A program made the position numbers and the translations under genes. A stretch of 64,000 nt of DNA from Poa pratensis (lineage: Eukaryota; Streptophyta; Magnoliopsida; Poales; Poaceae), in NCBI GenBank assembly GCA_947311845.1, contig CAMZMU010000020.1, positions 36,059,398 to 36,123,397 on the forward strand. Reading direction: 5' to 3'. This document shows positions 1 to 10,599 of this stretch, piece after piece (the first letter of the stretch is position 1; the number at the start of each line of letters is the position of its first letter). Below the pieces are notes generated by a model that saw only the letters and a program-made list of their open reading frames with translations, had not been told where the DNA came from and searched no databases.

Positions 1-238
1 TAGCTATGTCGATGAAGTAGTCACTCATTGGAGAACAAGGAAGACCCCAGGGGCGTGCAAGCAGCAGGAAGGCACGTGGAGCAACAGCAGATTAAGCCAA
101 ATGGACTGGGTACATGCCCAGCAATAAACGACAGCAGTGCAGGTAGCATCAGCGAAGGTCTCAGAGTGCAAACAGCAGCAACACAAAGGTTCATCAAGCC
201 TGCTAGCCAGGCGATCAGCAGCAACATAATTCGGTAGC
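1..238. other. 3' flank of the split DUF4283 pseudogene
   Basis: Moderately GC-rich host sequence just beyond the stop codon of the minus-strand pseudogene that ends at 239. I see no separate gene or repeat in it. Confidence 0.4.
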
Positions 239-431
239 TTAACATGATAACAAAGCAGACCCAGAGGTGGCACAAGCACCAGAAGCACCCAGCCCAGCAG
301 CGTCCGGAGGAGCCTCGGCATCACCATCAGCAGCATGCTCAATCACCGCCGCGCCGCCGTGGGCCAAGAGAGCTTCCTCCACCGCCGTAGCTAGGTCACA
401 GTCGAGGCAGAACAGGGCCCTCAGTGCCGCC
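239..431 (-). pseudogene. 3'-terminal piece of a DUF4283/zinc-knuckle gene, cut off by E1
   Basis: This is the last part of the minus-strand gene whose main body lies at 12127-14797. Reading from 431 downward gives an open frame (AALRALFCLDCDLA..., then EEALLAHGGAA) ending in a stop at 239-241. The join is seen directly: the 5 bp CCGCC occurs on both sides of E1, and removing E1 with one copy continues the PDIAVA frame from 12.1 kb into AALRALF without a shift. An acidic, Ala-rich tail of this kind is, as I recall, common at the C-terminus of grass DUF4283/zinc-knuckle proteins. No promoter or function is expected for this isolated piece. Confidence 0.7.
427..431. repeat. Target-site duplication of E1, left copy
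   Basis: CCGCC lies directly before the TG of the first LTR and matches CCGCC at 12127-12131 directly after the CA of the third LTR. Confidence 0.85.
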
Positions 432-1958
432 TGATGCATGTAAAATGCATACATGAACTTTGCATTGTATTACTTATATTTCAATCATATTTGCATCATA
501 TAAGGGTTATATCATTGTTTTATATTGATTTTGGGAATATTTCATAGTTTCCCTATTTTTCTGGATTTAACCCTGCACAGGCAGAAAACCCTATTTTCTA
601 TATTTTGATGTTTCAGGGACCCAAACGACGTCCAAATGACCTGGAAATTTACGAGCATCAGTTTTTGGAAGGAACGAACCGTGGGAGTGAAGGAATCGAA
701 CAAACGGAGGCCCGAGGGCCAAGATAGGGTGGCCCACGCAGCCAGATTCCTTGGCCGCGTGGGACCCACCATCTTGGGCATCGAGGCTCCGTTGTCGTCG
801 ATCTTGTTTCCTGAGCCTCCGTCTTGACCTAAAAACGACTATAAAAATAGTCCCCGACGCCCTTTAGAAAGGAGCGCCACAGAAACACAGAAACCACGAA
901 ACAGAGACCTGGAGTTGCAGATTGGAGGGGAAAACTCCGGCGGGGCGCTGCCGGGGTGGTCTCCATCTTCTCCAACATCTCCACCATCATCACCATGATG
1001 AAGGGGGAGTAGTCCACCCCCTGGACTTTGGGTTTGTGGTGGTAACTTGATCTAATCTCTCTATGTATGATCATTGTTGAAGTCCATATGATGTGCCTTG
1101 CATAAGTATGGATCTATCTATGTAATTCCTATGGTGGATATTGTGGTATGAGATAATATTTGTTATGCATTTACCGTTGTGTTGGAGCTTTTATGACTTG
1201 TCATATTTTGGAGATATTCTATGATGCATGTGATGGTTTGATTTATGCATAATGCCTTGTTTATCCTTGTCATGAGGTGATTGACACCACCAAGTGTAGA
1301 TAGATGAGAGAGATGTGGTCATGCACACGAAATATGAATCATTACACTAGTGTTTAGAATATTGTCCATTAAGAAGTATGATGTATGTGGGTAGAGAGTG
1401 GCCTAGTGACAGAAGGCATAGGCATTAAGTGACAGTAATGTCGCCCAACATTCTTTATCTGAGGGTAAAAAGGAAGAAGTATGATGTGGGAGTGACAACA
1501 AACCACGCTAGCCTTACGAGGGTGACCCTAGAAACACAAATGATTATTTTCTTTCAACTATGTGTCTTAGGACATGTAGCCGTCATAGAAGTTACCATTA
1601 AAGCATGACAATTGTGTGTACTTTTTATCTATAACATGATAATCACCATAGATGGGAGAGAGAGGATTAAGTGAACCCATGAACCCATGTCCATTGTTCC
1701 TATAAGAGAAAACCTTTATCTTGTTCTCTTGCATTGAAGAGGATTGGGACACTTTTACATTCTTGTTTTGTTACATTAAACTTCCATCCATTAAATCAAC
1801 CATCTTGTTCTTTAAACTTGTTTAGTGCATAATCAACTAAAACTTGTGACACTTTAGTTGTAGGGAATAGATAACTTTTCCTTCTTATTCCTGCGGATCG
1901 ATACCCTACTTCCACATTGAGAGGTGCTACAGTGATCCCCTGCTCTTGGGGGTTATCA
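432..1958 (+). repeat. E1 first LTR
   Basis: Starts TGATGCATG and ends GGTTATCA. It holds the putative core promoter (837-852). The GC-rich 600-1020 part ends in a CATCACCATGATGAAG stretch that is conserved in all three LTRs. Confidence 0.9.
837..852 (+). promoter_or_regulatory. Putative E1 LTR core promoter: TATA box inside a perfect inverted repeat
   Basis: GACTATAAAAATAGTC has 6-bp arms GACTAT/ATAGTC around AAAA and embeds TATAAAAA. It is kept at 5922-5937 and 11004-11019 in the other two LTRs. The TATA assignment is inferred from sequence only. Confidence 0.5.
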
Positions 1959-1968
1959 AGCACTTTTC

Positions 1969-1986
1969 TGGCGCCGTTGTCGGGGA
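1969..1986 (+). other. E1 primer-binding site, unit 1 (tRNA-Asp)
   Basis: TGGCGCCGTTGTCGGGGA is complementary to the 3' end of plant tRNA-Asp(GTC), including CCA, with one mismatch (T for C). It begins 11 nt after the LTR. Confidence 0.8.
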
Positions 1987-2074
1987 GCGTAGCGCTTAAG
2001 TTTCTATTCTTGTGTGCACTAAACTTTAAATTTATTTTTATATCTTGCAATCATTTAAGCTTGGGGAGGATACT

Positions 2075-2567
2075 ATGTCTCCCATTTACGATTATTACAA
2101 TGATGAATATGATATTTTCAGTCCACCTACTATTGAGGATAAAGTTTATTATGATTATGATATGCCTCCTATATAATGATTACAATGATGATTATGAATG
2201 TTTTACTCCCACTATTACTAAGAAGGATTTTACTTATGTGGAGAGTACTAATACTTTTATGCTTGAAGCTCATGAGCGACATGCTTTATGTGATAGTTAT
2301 ATTGTTGAATTTATTCATGATGCTACTGAAAGTTATTATGAGAGAGGAAAACATGGTTCTAAACATTTCAACATTATTACGTTTCCTCTCTTTAAGTTGA
2401 AAGTCTTGAAATTGCTCTTGTTGTATCTTCCTATGCTACTTGCTTTGTGTTTCAATGATTTATTTTCTTACAAGATCCCAATGCATAGGAAGTGGGTTAG
2501 ACTTAAAAGTGTTTCATATTTTTCTCTTGATGCTCTCTTTTGCATTTCAATTCTTGTTCCTATGTGA
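2075..2567 (+). pseudogene. E1 unit 1 copy of the unknown E1 ORF, frameshifted
   Basis: This is the counterpart of the intact ORF at 7159-7653. The same ATG follows AAGCTTGGGGAGG, but a TA pair is missing from the TATATATA run near 2171, creating a TAA stop at 2174-2176 after 33 codons. Beyond the deletion the original frame stays open to the same C-terminus, ending at 2567. The break is therefore a single recent 2-bp deletion that is absent from the other unit. Confidence 0.7.
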
Positions 2568-3038
2568 GCATCATTAAAACTATCATGGCTGTCCAGAAAA
2601 CAGATTCCTAAGCTTCACTGCGAAAAATGTTAAAAATCACAGAAAAGGAATTTTGACCTGAAATTTTACGACAGCAATCTTCAGTTATTAATACACATTT
2701 CATTAGTTCAAAATTTTCTGATTTGAGCAACGTAAGTGCCTCTGAAAATTCACTCTTTACGGGCTGTCCAGTTTTTGACAGATTCTGTCTTTATTTTGCA
2801 TTACTCTCATTACTTGTGTTTTGTGTAGTTCTATTGATCAAAGAGCAATGCACAACCATAGTAACAGTAGCTAATGTTTAGAATCAACTCATGATATGTC
2901 TTTGCTGTACCTATGAGGATTTAATTTATGGAGACACTAACCCCTCTAATCAAGTTTTATGTTGAGTTTTGTGTAAAAAGAATTTTTCAAGTGGAAGAGT
3001 TGAGGGTGATGAACAAAGATCAAGAGGGACAACCACTC

Positions 3039-3110
3039 AAGCTTGGGGATGTTACCCCTAGACTCACCCAACATATATCAAATAAGTACAAGAATTCAAG
3101 CTTGGGGATG
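3039..3110 (+). repeat. Two internal AAGCTTGGGGATG motifs, E1 unit 1
   Basis: Copies at 3039-3051 and 3098-3110; further copies at 2057-2069 (ending AGG) and 3783-3795. The same 13-mer forms the pre-LTR purine tract at 5503-5515. The unit 2 internal region carries the equivalent set. Confidence 0.7.
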
Positions 3111-3151
3111 CCAAGCCACCTCACTCCAACCATCTTGATATCAAGTAAGTA

Positions 3152-3235
3152 AGCCTAGCTATATGGCTATAAAGAAAGCGCTTTACGGGAGGCAACCCGG
3201 TTGTTTTTATTTGTGTCCTCTTGCTGTAACAAGAG
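3152..3235 (+). promoter_or_regulatory. Putative structured RNA segment, E1 unit 1
   Basis: Hairpin 1: AGCC (3152-3155), loop TAGCTATAT, GGCT (3165-3168). It is followed by a conserved AAAGCGCTT...GGGAGGCAACCC block (3175-3198). Hairpin 2: CTCTTG (3218-3223), loop CTGTAA, CAAGAG (3230-3235). The loops and the middle block match elements A and B while the stem bases differ and still pair. Confidence 0.5.
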
Positions 3236-5480
3236 ACTTAGTTTTTAGTTTAGTTTCTGAAATTTTTAATAAAGTGCCAAGTTTTACCCATTTTGGCTTG
3301 AAAAAGTTGCTTATTGCATTCGGAGATTTTATTCCAGCACGAATCTGTGCACGGTATGATTTTTCATTCCTATTCTGTAACTCCGAATGAGCTGCAATTT
3401 GAACTGTAGTTGCAACTTTTCATCCTCTGTATGCATGAATTTTTTCAGATTTTTTCGACATAATTAAGTAGGGTAGAAAAATGCGTTTTGCTGCTGCTGT
3501 TTTTCTGGACAGATTCTGTCCCATTTTGTTTGATGCATTCTTTAAACTATTAACTTGAATCTTTTTTATCCAATTGAGTTTATAAGTAGGCATACAACAT
3601 TATACACTTTCTGGACATTCATATGAATTTTTGTTTAAGGATTATATGCAGCAAGCAATTCATTTGTCTATCACTACTAATGTCACCCCACAGAAAAGAA
3701 ATGGGAGAAACGGTGTTTTGAAGTTTTTTCACAGGGATTAGAGGAGATGCACCAAGAGCTATCCAAGGATGGTGAAGACCATAAGCTTGGGGATGTGAAG
3801 ACAACCCCACTGGACCAACACACTCTCGGTTTGCACACGTCTAACTTCTGTTTTTCGATCAATGCACTTTATCGCATAAACTTGGAGCGTCTTTTTATTT
3901 ACGTTTTATTTCGGTTTGTTTGTCTTGAGACCACCACTATCATTTATGTTATGAGAGAGCTACTGGAAATTTGGGTTGAATTAAGTTGGATGCTATTAAA
4001 AAGATTGGGAAAGGGATGTTTGAGTTGATTCAAAAAGATACATATAGTTGCATGATTCATGTGCTTTTTAATGAATATTAATTTGCAAGTGTTTTATCAA
4101 GAGCTATCTTTTATTCATGTTTTGATGCTGAATGTTACTTTACTTTGTTTAACATGGATTGATTAGTTCTATGGACACTTTTGCATGCATTTAGACGGTC
4201 AACTTTCTCCCTCTTGCTAGCCCAAAAATTCCAACAAGCAAAAACTTGTTTTCCAACACCTTCAACCAAAGTTTTTCCAGTGAGTCCACCATATCTACCT
4301 ATTAGCTTAATGCTATTCCAAGTATGTTTATCATGTTATATTGTATTATCTATGCTTCCGAATTAAAATGCTTATGTTATTGATTGTTATGGGAGAAGTT
4401 GGTTAAAAAGCTCTCACGAACTTGATGCACACTTTACTTTTATTCTGCACTTAATAAACATGAACCATTGTGATTAAAATTATGAAGTTGTGTGCTTGAC
4501 AAGAGTCTTGGTTGGGAGTTAGCCCATATGTGCTGTCACATGGCAAGCTTTCAACGTGCTCTTAATTATATTTAGTTGATATCATGCACTTTTGTCTATG
4601 GATGCCTAACATTGTGTGAAATAAAGGTGGAAACTTGGCAAGTTTAAGGAGTAAGTATAAATGGCTAGAGAGACGCCTGGGCCGCTAACATAAGCCATGC
4701 ATCATTCATGGTGGAAGTTTACTTACATGCCATAGTGGACCTTCAGTGAAGCACTTCACAAAAAAAGCTATACCCATAGTAAATAAAAGAATGCTGAGAT
4801 TGTCCATTTTGTTTGTTTGTCTTGTCATTTTGACATGAGGCTTGTTCCATGTCCTGAGACAAGAGGTACCCCAGTTGACGCTCTTGATGACGCTTTTATT
4901 ACTTGCAATGACTTTAAAACTTGAACTTGCTTTGTGACCCGAGTTGAGTAGCCAGTTGGGGAGGATTTTGTATTCACGGGGCATGAGGCATCCAACCCTT
5001 ACTTTGTCAAGCACATTACTCATATTTGCTTTCACTTTCAACTTAACCATTCAAGATGCTATGATAGGGGTAATGAGAGCTTGACACCAATGAATACCAC
5101 ATTGCAATCATTAACTTAAGTAGAAGCATTTGGAAGCTAGATGAGACTTCTACAGGTTTTACCTCTACTTATTTATCTATCTTTCCAAAGTGTCCACCTT
5201 TTATATTCAGATTTCATAAGAGTACTCTATGACCATTATAGGATGTTTTTACTTTTCATTATGCATACATTTGGTCCATAGTACTTTCTTCTATGTTACA
5301 CTTTGTGAATTATCATTGAACATCCTTACATTGAATATTTGATATCACTTTATAATCCATCTTGTATATTGCTACTCCTTTGAAGAATGAATCATTTGAC
5401 TCTATGTAGCAATAGTAATCATCCTTGATATCCATTGATAGTATTAAAATGCAAAGTCCATGTTAGTTTTATCACCTTCA

Positions 5481-5516
5481 TACTCGAGGACGAGTATAGG
5501 TTAAGCTTGGGGATGT
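5481..5516 (+). promoter_or_regulatory. Pre-LTR hairpin plus polypurine-like tract, E1 unit 1
   Basis: TACTCGAGGACGAGTA (5481-5496, 6-bp stem) and then AAGCTTGGGGATG (5503-5515) end 1 nt before the middle LTR. Position next to the 3' LTR is that of the plus-strand primer (PPT). The same module precedes the LTRs of A and B. Confidence 0.6.
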
Positions 5517-7042
5517 TGATGCATGTAAAATGCATACATGAACTTTGCATTGTATTACTTATATTTCAATCATATTTGCATCATATAAGGGTTATATCAT
5601 TGTTTTATATTGATTTTGGGAATATTTCATAGTTTCCCTATTTTTCTGGAATTAACCCTGCACAGGCAGAAAACCCTATTTTCTATATTTTGATGTTTCA
5701 GGGACCCAAACGACGTCCAAATGACCTGGAAATTTACGAGCATCAGTTTTTGGAAGGAACGAAGCGTGGGAGCGAAGGAAACGAACAAACGGAGGCCCGA
5801 GGGCCAAGATAGGGTGGCCCACGCGGCCAGATTCCTTGGCCGCGTGGGACCCACCATCTTGGGCCTCGAGGCTCCGTTGCCGTCGATCTTTTTTCCCGAG
5901 CCTCCGTCTTGACCTAAAAACGACTATAAAAATAGTCCCCGACGCCCTTCGGAAAGGAGCGCCGCAGAAACACAGAAACCACGAAACAGAGACCTGGAGT
6001 TGCAGATTGGAGGGGGAAAACTCCGGCGGGGCGCTGCCGGGGTGGTCTCCATCTTCTCCAACATCTCCACCATCATCACCATGATGAAGGGGGAGTAGTC
6101 CACCCCTGGACTTTGGGTTTGTGGTGGTAACTTGATCTAATCTCTCTATGTATGATCATTGTTGAAGTCCATATGATGTGCCTTGCATAAGTATGGATCT
6201 ATCTATGTAATTCCTATGGTGGATATTGTGGTATGAGATAATATTTGTTATGCATTTACCGTTGTGTTGGAGCTTTTATGACTTGTCATACTTTGGAGAT
6301 ATTCTATGATGCATGTGATGGTTTGATTTATGCATAATGCCTTGTTTATCCTTGTCATGAGGTGATTGACACCACCAAGTGTAGATAGATGAGAGAGATG
6401 TGGTCATGCACACGAAATATGAATCATTACACTAGTGTTTAGAATATTGTCCATTAAGAAGTATGATGTATGTGGGTAGAGAGTGGCCTAGTGACAGAAG
6501 GCATAGGCATTAAGTGACAGTAATGTCGCCCAACATTCTTTATCTGGGGTAAAAAGGAAGAAGTATGATGTGGGAGTGACAACAAACCACGCTAGCCTTA
6601 CGAGGGTGACCCTAGCAACACAAATGATTATTTTCTTTCAACTATGTGTCTTAGGACATGTAGCCGTCATAGAAGTTACCATTAAAGCATGACAATTGTG
6701 TGTACTTTTTATCTATAACATGATAATCACCATAGATGGGAGAGAGAGGATTAAGTGAACCCATGAACCCATGTCCATTGTTCCTATAAGAGAAAACCTT
6801 TGTCTTGTTCTCTTGCATTGAAGAGGATTGGGACACTTTTACATTCTTGTTTTGTTACATTAAACTTCCATCCATTAAATCAACCATCTTGTTCTTTAAA
6901 CTTGTTTAGTGCATAATCAACTAAAACTTGTGACACTTTAGTTGTAGGGAATAGATAACTTTTCCTTCTTGCTCCTGCGGATCGATACCCTACTTCCACA
7001 TTGAGAGGTGCTACAGTGATCCCCTGCTCTTGGGGGTTATCA
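5517..7042 (+). repeat. E1 middle LTR
   Basis: It serves as 3' LTR of unit 1 and 5' LTR of unit 2. It has no target duplication of its own and is flanked by internal sequence on both sides. Confidence 0.9.
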
Positions 7043-7052
7043 AGCACTTTTC

Positions 7053-7070
7053 TGGCGCCGTTGTCGGGGA
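7053..7070 (+). other. E1 primer-binding site, unit 2 (tRNA-Asp)
   Basis: Identical to the unit 1 site, including the single mismatch to tRNA-Asp. Confidence 0.8.
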
Positions 7071-7158
7071 GCGTAGCGCTTAAGTTTCTATTCTTGTGTG
7101 CACTAAACTTTAAATTTATTTTTATATGTTGCAATCATTTAAGCTTGGGGAGGATACT

Positions 7159-7653
7159 ATGTCTCCCATTTACGATTATTACAATGATGAATATGATATT
7201 TTCAGTCCACCTACTATTGAGAATAAAGTTTATTATGATTATGATATGCCTCCTATATATAATGATTACAATGATGATTATGAATGTTTTACTCCCACTA
7301 TTACTAAGAAGGATTTTACTTATGTGGAGAGTACTAATACTTTTATGCTTGAAGCTCATGAGCGACATGCTTTATGTGATAGTTATATTGTTGAATTTAT
7401 TCATGATGCTACTGAAACTTATTATGAGAGAGGAAAACATGGTTCTAAACATTTCAACATTATTACGTCTCCTCTCTTTAAGTTGAAAGTCTTGAAATTG
7501 CTCTTGTTGTATCTTCCTATGCTACTTGCTTTGTGTTTCAATGATTTATTTTCTTACAAGATCCCAATGCATAGGAAGTGGGTTAGACTTAAAAGTGTTT
7601 CATATTTTTCTCTTGATGCTCTCTTTTGCATTTCAATTCTTGTTCCTATGTGA
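7159..7653 (+). CDS. Unknown E1 protein, 164 aa, intact copy
   Basis: I do not recognise a domain. The ATG at 7159 is the first in frame and follows AAGCTTGGGGAGGATACT about 90 nt after the PBS. The N-terminal third is acidic and very Tyr/Asp-rich (MSPIYDYYNDEYDIF). The middle carries ERHALCDSYIVEFIHDA, and the last 60 residues hold two hydrophobic stretches (LLLLYLPMLLALCF and the terminal SLDALFCISILVPM) separated by a basic HRKWVRLK patch, so membrane association is possible. I recall very similar uncharacterised ORFs from wheat-group transposons. There is no zinc knuckle, no protease triad and no RT motif, so a gag role is unproven. Codon use is AT-rich like the surrounding element. It is open here and broken by a 2-bp deletion in unit 1. 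Confidence 0.55.
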   Translation: MSPIYDYYNDEYDIFSPPTIENKVYYDYDMPPIYNDYNDDYECFTPTITKKDFTYVESTNTFMLEAHERHALCDSYIVEFIHDATETYYERGKHGSKHFNIITSPLFKLKVLKLLLLYLPMLLALCFNDLFSYKIPMHRKWVRLKSVSYFSLDALFCISILVPM

Positions 7654-8236
7654 GCATCATTAAAACTATCATGGCTGTCCAGAAAACAGATTCCTAAGCT
7701 TCACTGCGAAAAATGTTAAAAATCACAGAAAAGGAATTTTGACCTGAAATTTTACGACAGCAATCTTCAGTTATTAATACACATTTCATTAGTTCAAAAT
7801 TTTCTGATTTGAGCAACGTAAGTGCCTCTGAAAATTCACTCTTTACGGGCTGTCCAGTTTTTGACAGATTCTGTCTTTCTTTTGCATTACTCTCATTACT
7901 TGTGTTTTGTGTAGTTCTATTGATCAAAGAGCAATGCACAACCATAGTAACAGTAGCTAATGTTTAGAATCAACTCATGATATGTCTTTGTTGTACCTAT
8001 GAGGATTTAATTTATGGAGACACTAACCCCTCTAATCAAGTTTTATGTTGAGTTTTGTGTAAAAAGAATTTTTCAAGTGGAAGAGTTGAGGGTGATGAAC
8101 AAAGATCAAGAGGGACAACCACTCAAGCTTGGGGATGTTACCCCTAGACTCACCCAACATATATCGAATAAGTACAAGAATTCAAGCTTGGGGATGCCAA
8201 GCCACCTCACTCCAACCATCTTGATATCAAGTAAGA

Positions 8237-8320
8237 AGCCTAGCTATATGGCTATAAAGAAAGCGCTTTACGGGAGGCAACCCGGTTGTTTTTATTTGTG
8301 TCCTCTTGCTGTAACAAGAG
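8237..8320 (+). promoter_or_regulatory. Putative structured RNA segment, E1 unit 2
   Basis: Same architecture as 3152-3235: hairpin 1 at 8237-8253, conserved block 8260-8283, hairpin 2 CTCTTG/CAAGAG at 8303-8320. Confidence 0.5.
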
Positions 8321-10563
8321 ACTTAGTTTTTAGTTTAGTTTCTGAAATTTTTAATAAAGTGCCAAGTTTAACCCATTTTGGCTTGAAAAAGTTGCTTATA
8401 GCATTCGGAGATTTTATTCCAGCACGAATCTGTGCACGGTATGATTTTTCATTCCTATTCTGTAACTCCGAATGAGCTGCAATTTGAACTGTAGTTGCAA
8501 CTTTTCATCCTCTGTATGCATGAATTTTTTCAGATTTTTTCGACATAATTAAGTAGGGTAGAAAAATGCGTTTTGCTGCTGCTGTTTTTCTGGACAGATT
8601 CTGTCCCATTTTGTTTGATGCATTCTTTAAACTATTAACTTGAATCTTTTTATCCAATTGAGTTTATAAGTAGGCATACAACATTATACACTTTCTGGAC
8701 ATTCATATGAATTTTTGTTTAAGGATTATATGCAGCAAGCAATTCATTTGTCTATCACTACTAATGTCACCCCACAGAAAAGAAATGGGAGAAACGGTGT
8801 TTTGAAGTTTTTTCACAGGGATTAGAGGAGATGCACCAAGAGCTATCCAAGGATGGTGAAGACCATAAGCTTGGGGATGTGAAGACAACCCCACTGGACC
8901 AACACACTCTCGGTTTGCACACGTCTAACTTCTGTTTTTCGATCAATGCACTTTATCGCATAAACTTGGAGCGTCTTTTTATTTACGTTTTATTTCGGTT
9001 TGTTTGTCTTGAGACCACCACTATCATTTATGTTATGAGAGAGCTACTGGAAATTTGGGTTGAATTAAGTTGGATGCTATTAAAAAGATTGGGAAAGGGA
9101 TGTTTGAGTTGATTCAAAAAGATACATATAGTTGCATGATTCATGTGCTTTTTAATGAATATTAATTTGCAAGTGTTTTATCAAGAGCTATCTTTTATTC
9201 ATGTTTTGATGCTGAATGTTACTTTACTTTGTTTAACATGGATTGATTAGTTCTATGGACACTTTTGCATGCATTTAGACGGTCAACTTTCTCCCTCTTG
9301 CTAGCCCAAAAATTCCAACAAGCAAAAATTTGTTTTCCAACACCTTCAACCAAAGTTTTTCCAGTGAGTCCACCATATCTAACTATTAGCTTTATGCTAT
9401 TCCAAGTATGTTTATCATGTTATATTGTATTATCTATGCTTCCGAATTAAAATGCTTATGTTATTGATTGTTATGGGAGAAGTTGGTTAAAAAGCTCTCA
9501 CGAACTTGATGCACACTTTACTTTTATTCTGCACTTAATAAACATGAACCATTGTGATTAAAATTATGAAGTTGTGTGCTTGACAAGAGTCTTGGTTAGG
9601 AGTTAGCCCATATGTGCTGTCACATGGCAAGCTTTCAACGTGCTCATAATTATATTTAGTTGATATCATGCACTTTTGTCTATGGATGCCTAACATTGTG
9701 TGAAATAAAGGTGAAAACTTGGCAAGTTTAAGGAGTAAGTATAAATGGCTAGAGAGACGCCTGGGCCGCTAACATAAGCCATGCATCATTCATGGTGGAA
9801 GTTTACTTACATGCCATAGTGGACCTTCAGTGAAGCACTTCACAAAAAAAGCTATACCCATAGTAAATAAAAGAATGCTGAGATTGTCCATTTTGTTTGT
9901 TTGTCTTGTCATTTTGACATGAGGCTTGTTCCATGTCCTGAGACAAGAGGTACCCCAGTTGACGCTCTTGATGACGCTTTTATTACTTGCAATGACTTTA
10001 AAACTTGAACTTGCTTTGTGACCCGAGTTGAGTAGCCAGTTGGGGAGGATTTTGTATTCACGGGGCATGAGGCATCCAACCCTTACTTTGTCAAGCACAT
10101 TACTCATATTTGCTTTCACTTTCAACTTAACCATTCAAGATGCTATGATAGGGGTAATGAGAGCTTGACACAAATGAATACCACATTGCAATCATTAACT
10201 TAAGTAGAAGCATTTGGAAGCTAGATGAGACTTTTACAGTTTTACCTTTACTTATTTATCTATCTTTCCAAAGTGTCCACCTTTTATATTCAGATTTCAT
10301 AAGAGTACTCTATGACCATTATAGGATGTTTTTACTTTTCATTATGCATACATTTGGTCCATAGTACTTTCTTCTATGTTACACTTTGTGAATTATCATT
10401 GAACATCCTTACATTGAATATTTGATATCACTTTATAATCCATCTTGTATATTGCTACTCCTTTGAAGAATGAATCATTTGACTCTATGTAGCAATAGTA
10501 ATCATCCTTGATATCCATTGATAGTATTAAAATGCAAAGTCCATGTTAGTTTTATCACCTTCA

Positions 10564-10599
10564 TACTCGAGGACGAGTATAGGTTAAGCTTGGGGATGT
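10564..10599 (+). promoter_or_regulatory. Pre-LTR hairpin plus polypurine-like tract, E1 unit 2
   Basis: TACTCGAGGACGAGTA at 10564-10579, then AAGCTTGGGGATG directly before the third LTR. Confidence 0.6.

Noticed and set aside
1917..2567. 216-codon plus-strand open frame in E1 unit 1
   Set aside because: Its first part runs through LTR end and PBS in the wrong frame; only the tail after the 2-bp deletion belongs to the true ORF.
8014..8475. 153-codon frame in E1 unit 2
   Set aside because: Runs through AAGCTTGGGGATG repeats and the structured segment; the same region is frameshifted in unit 1 with no sign of coding constraint.
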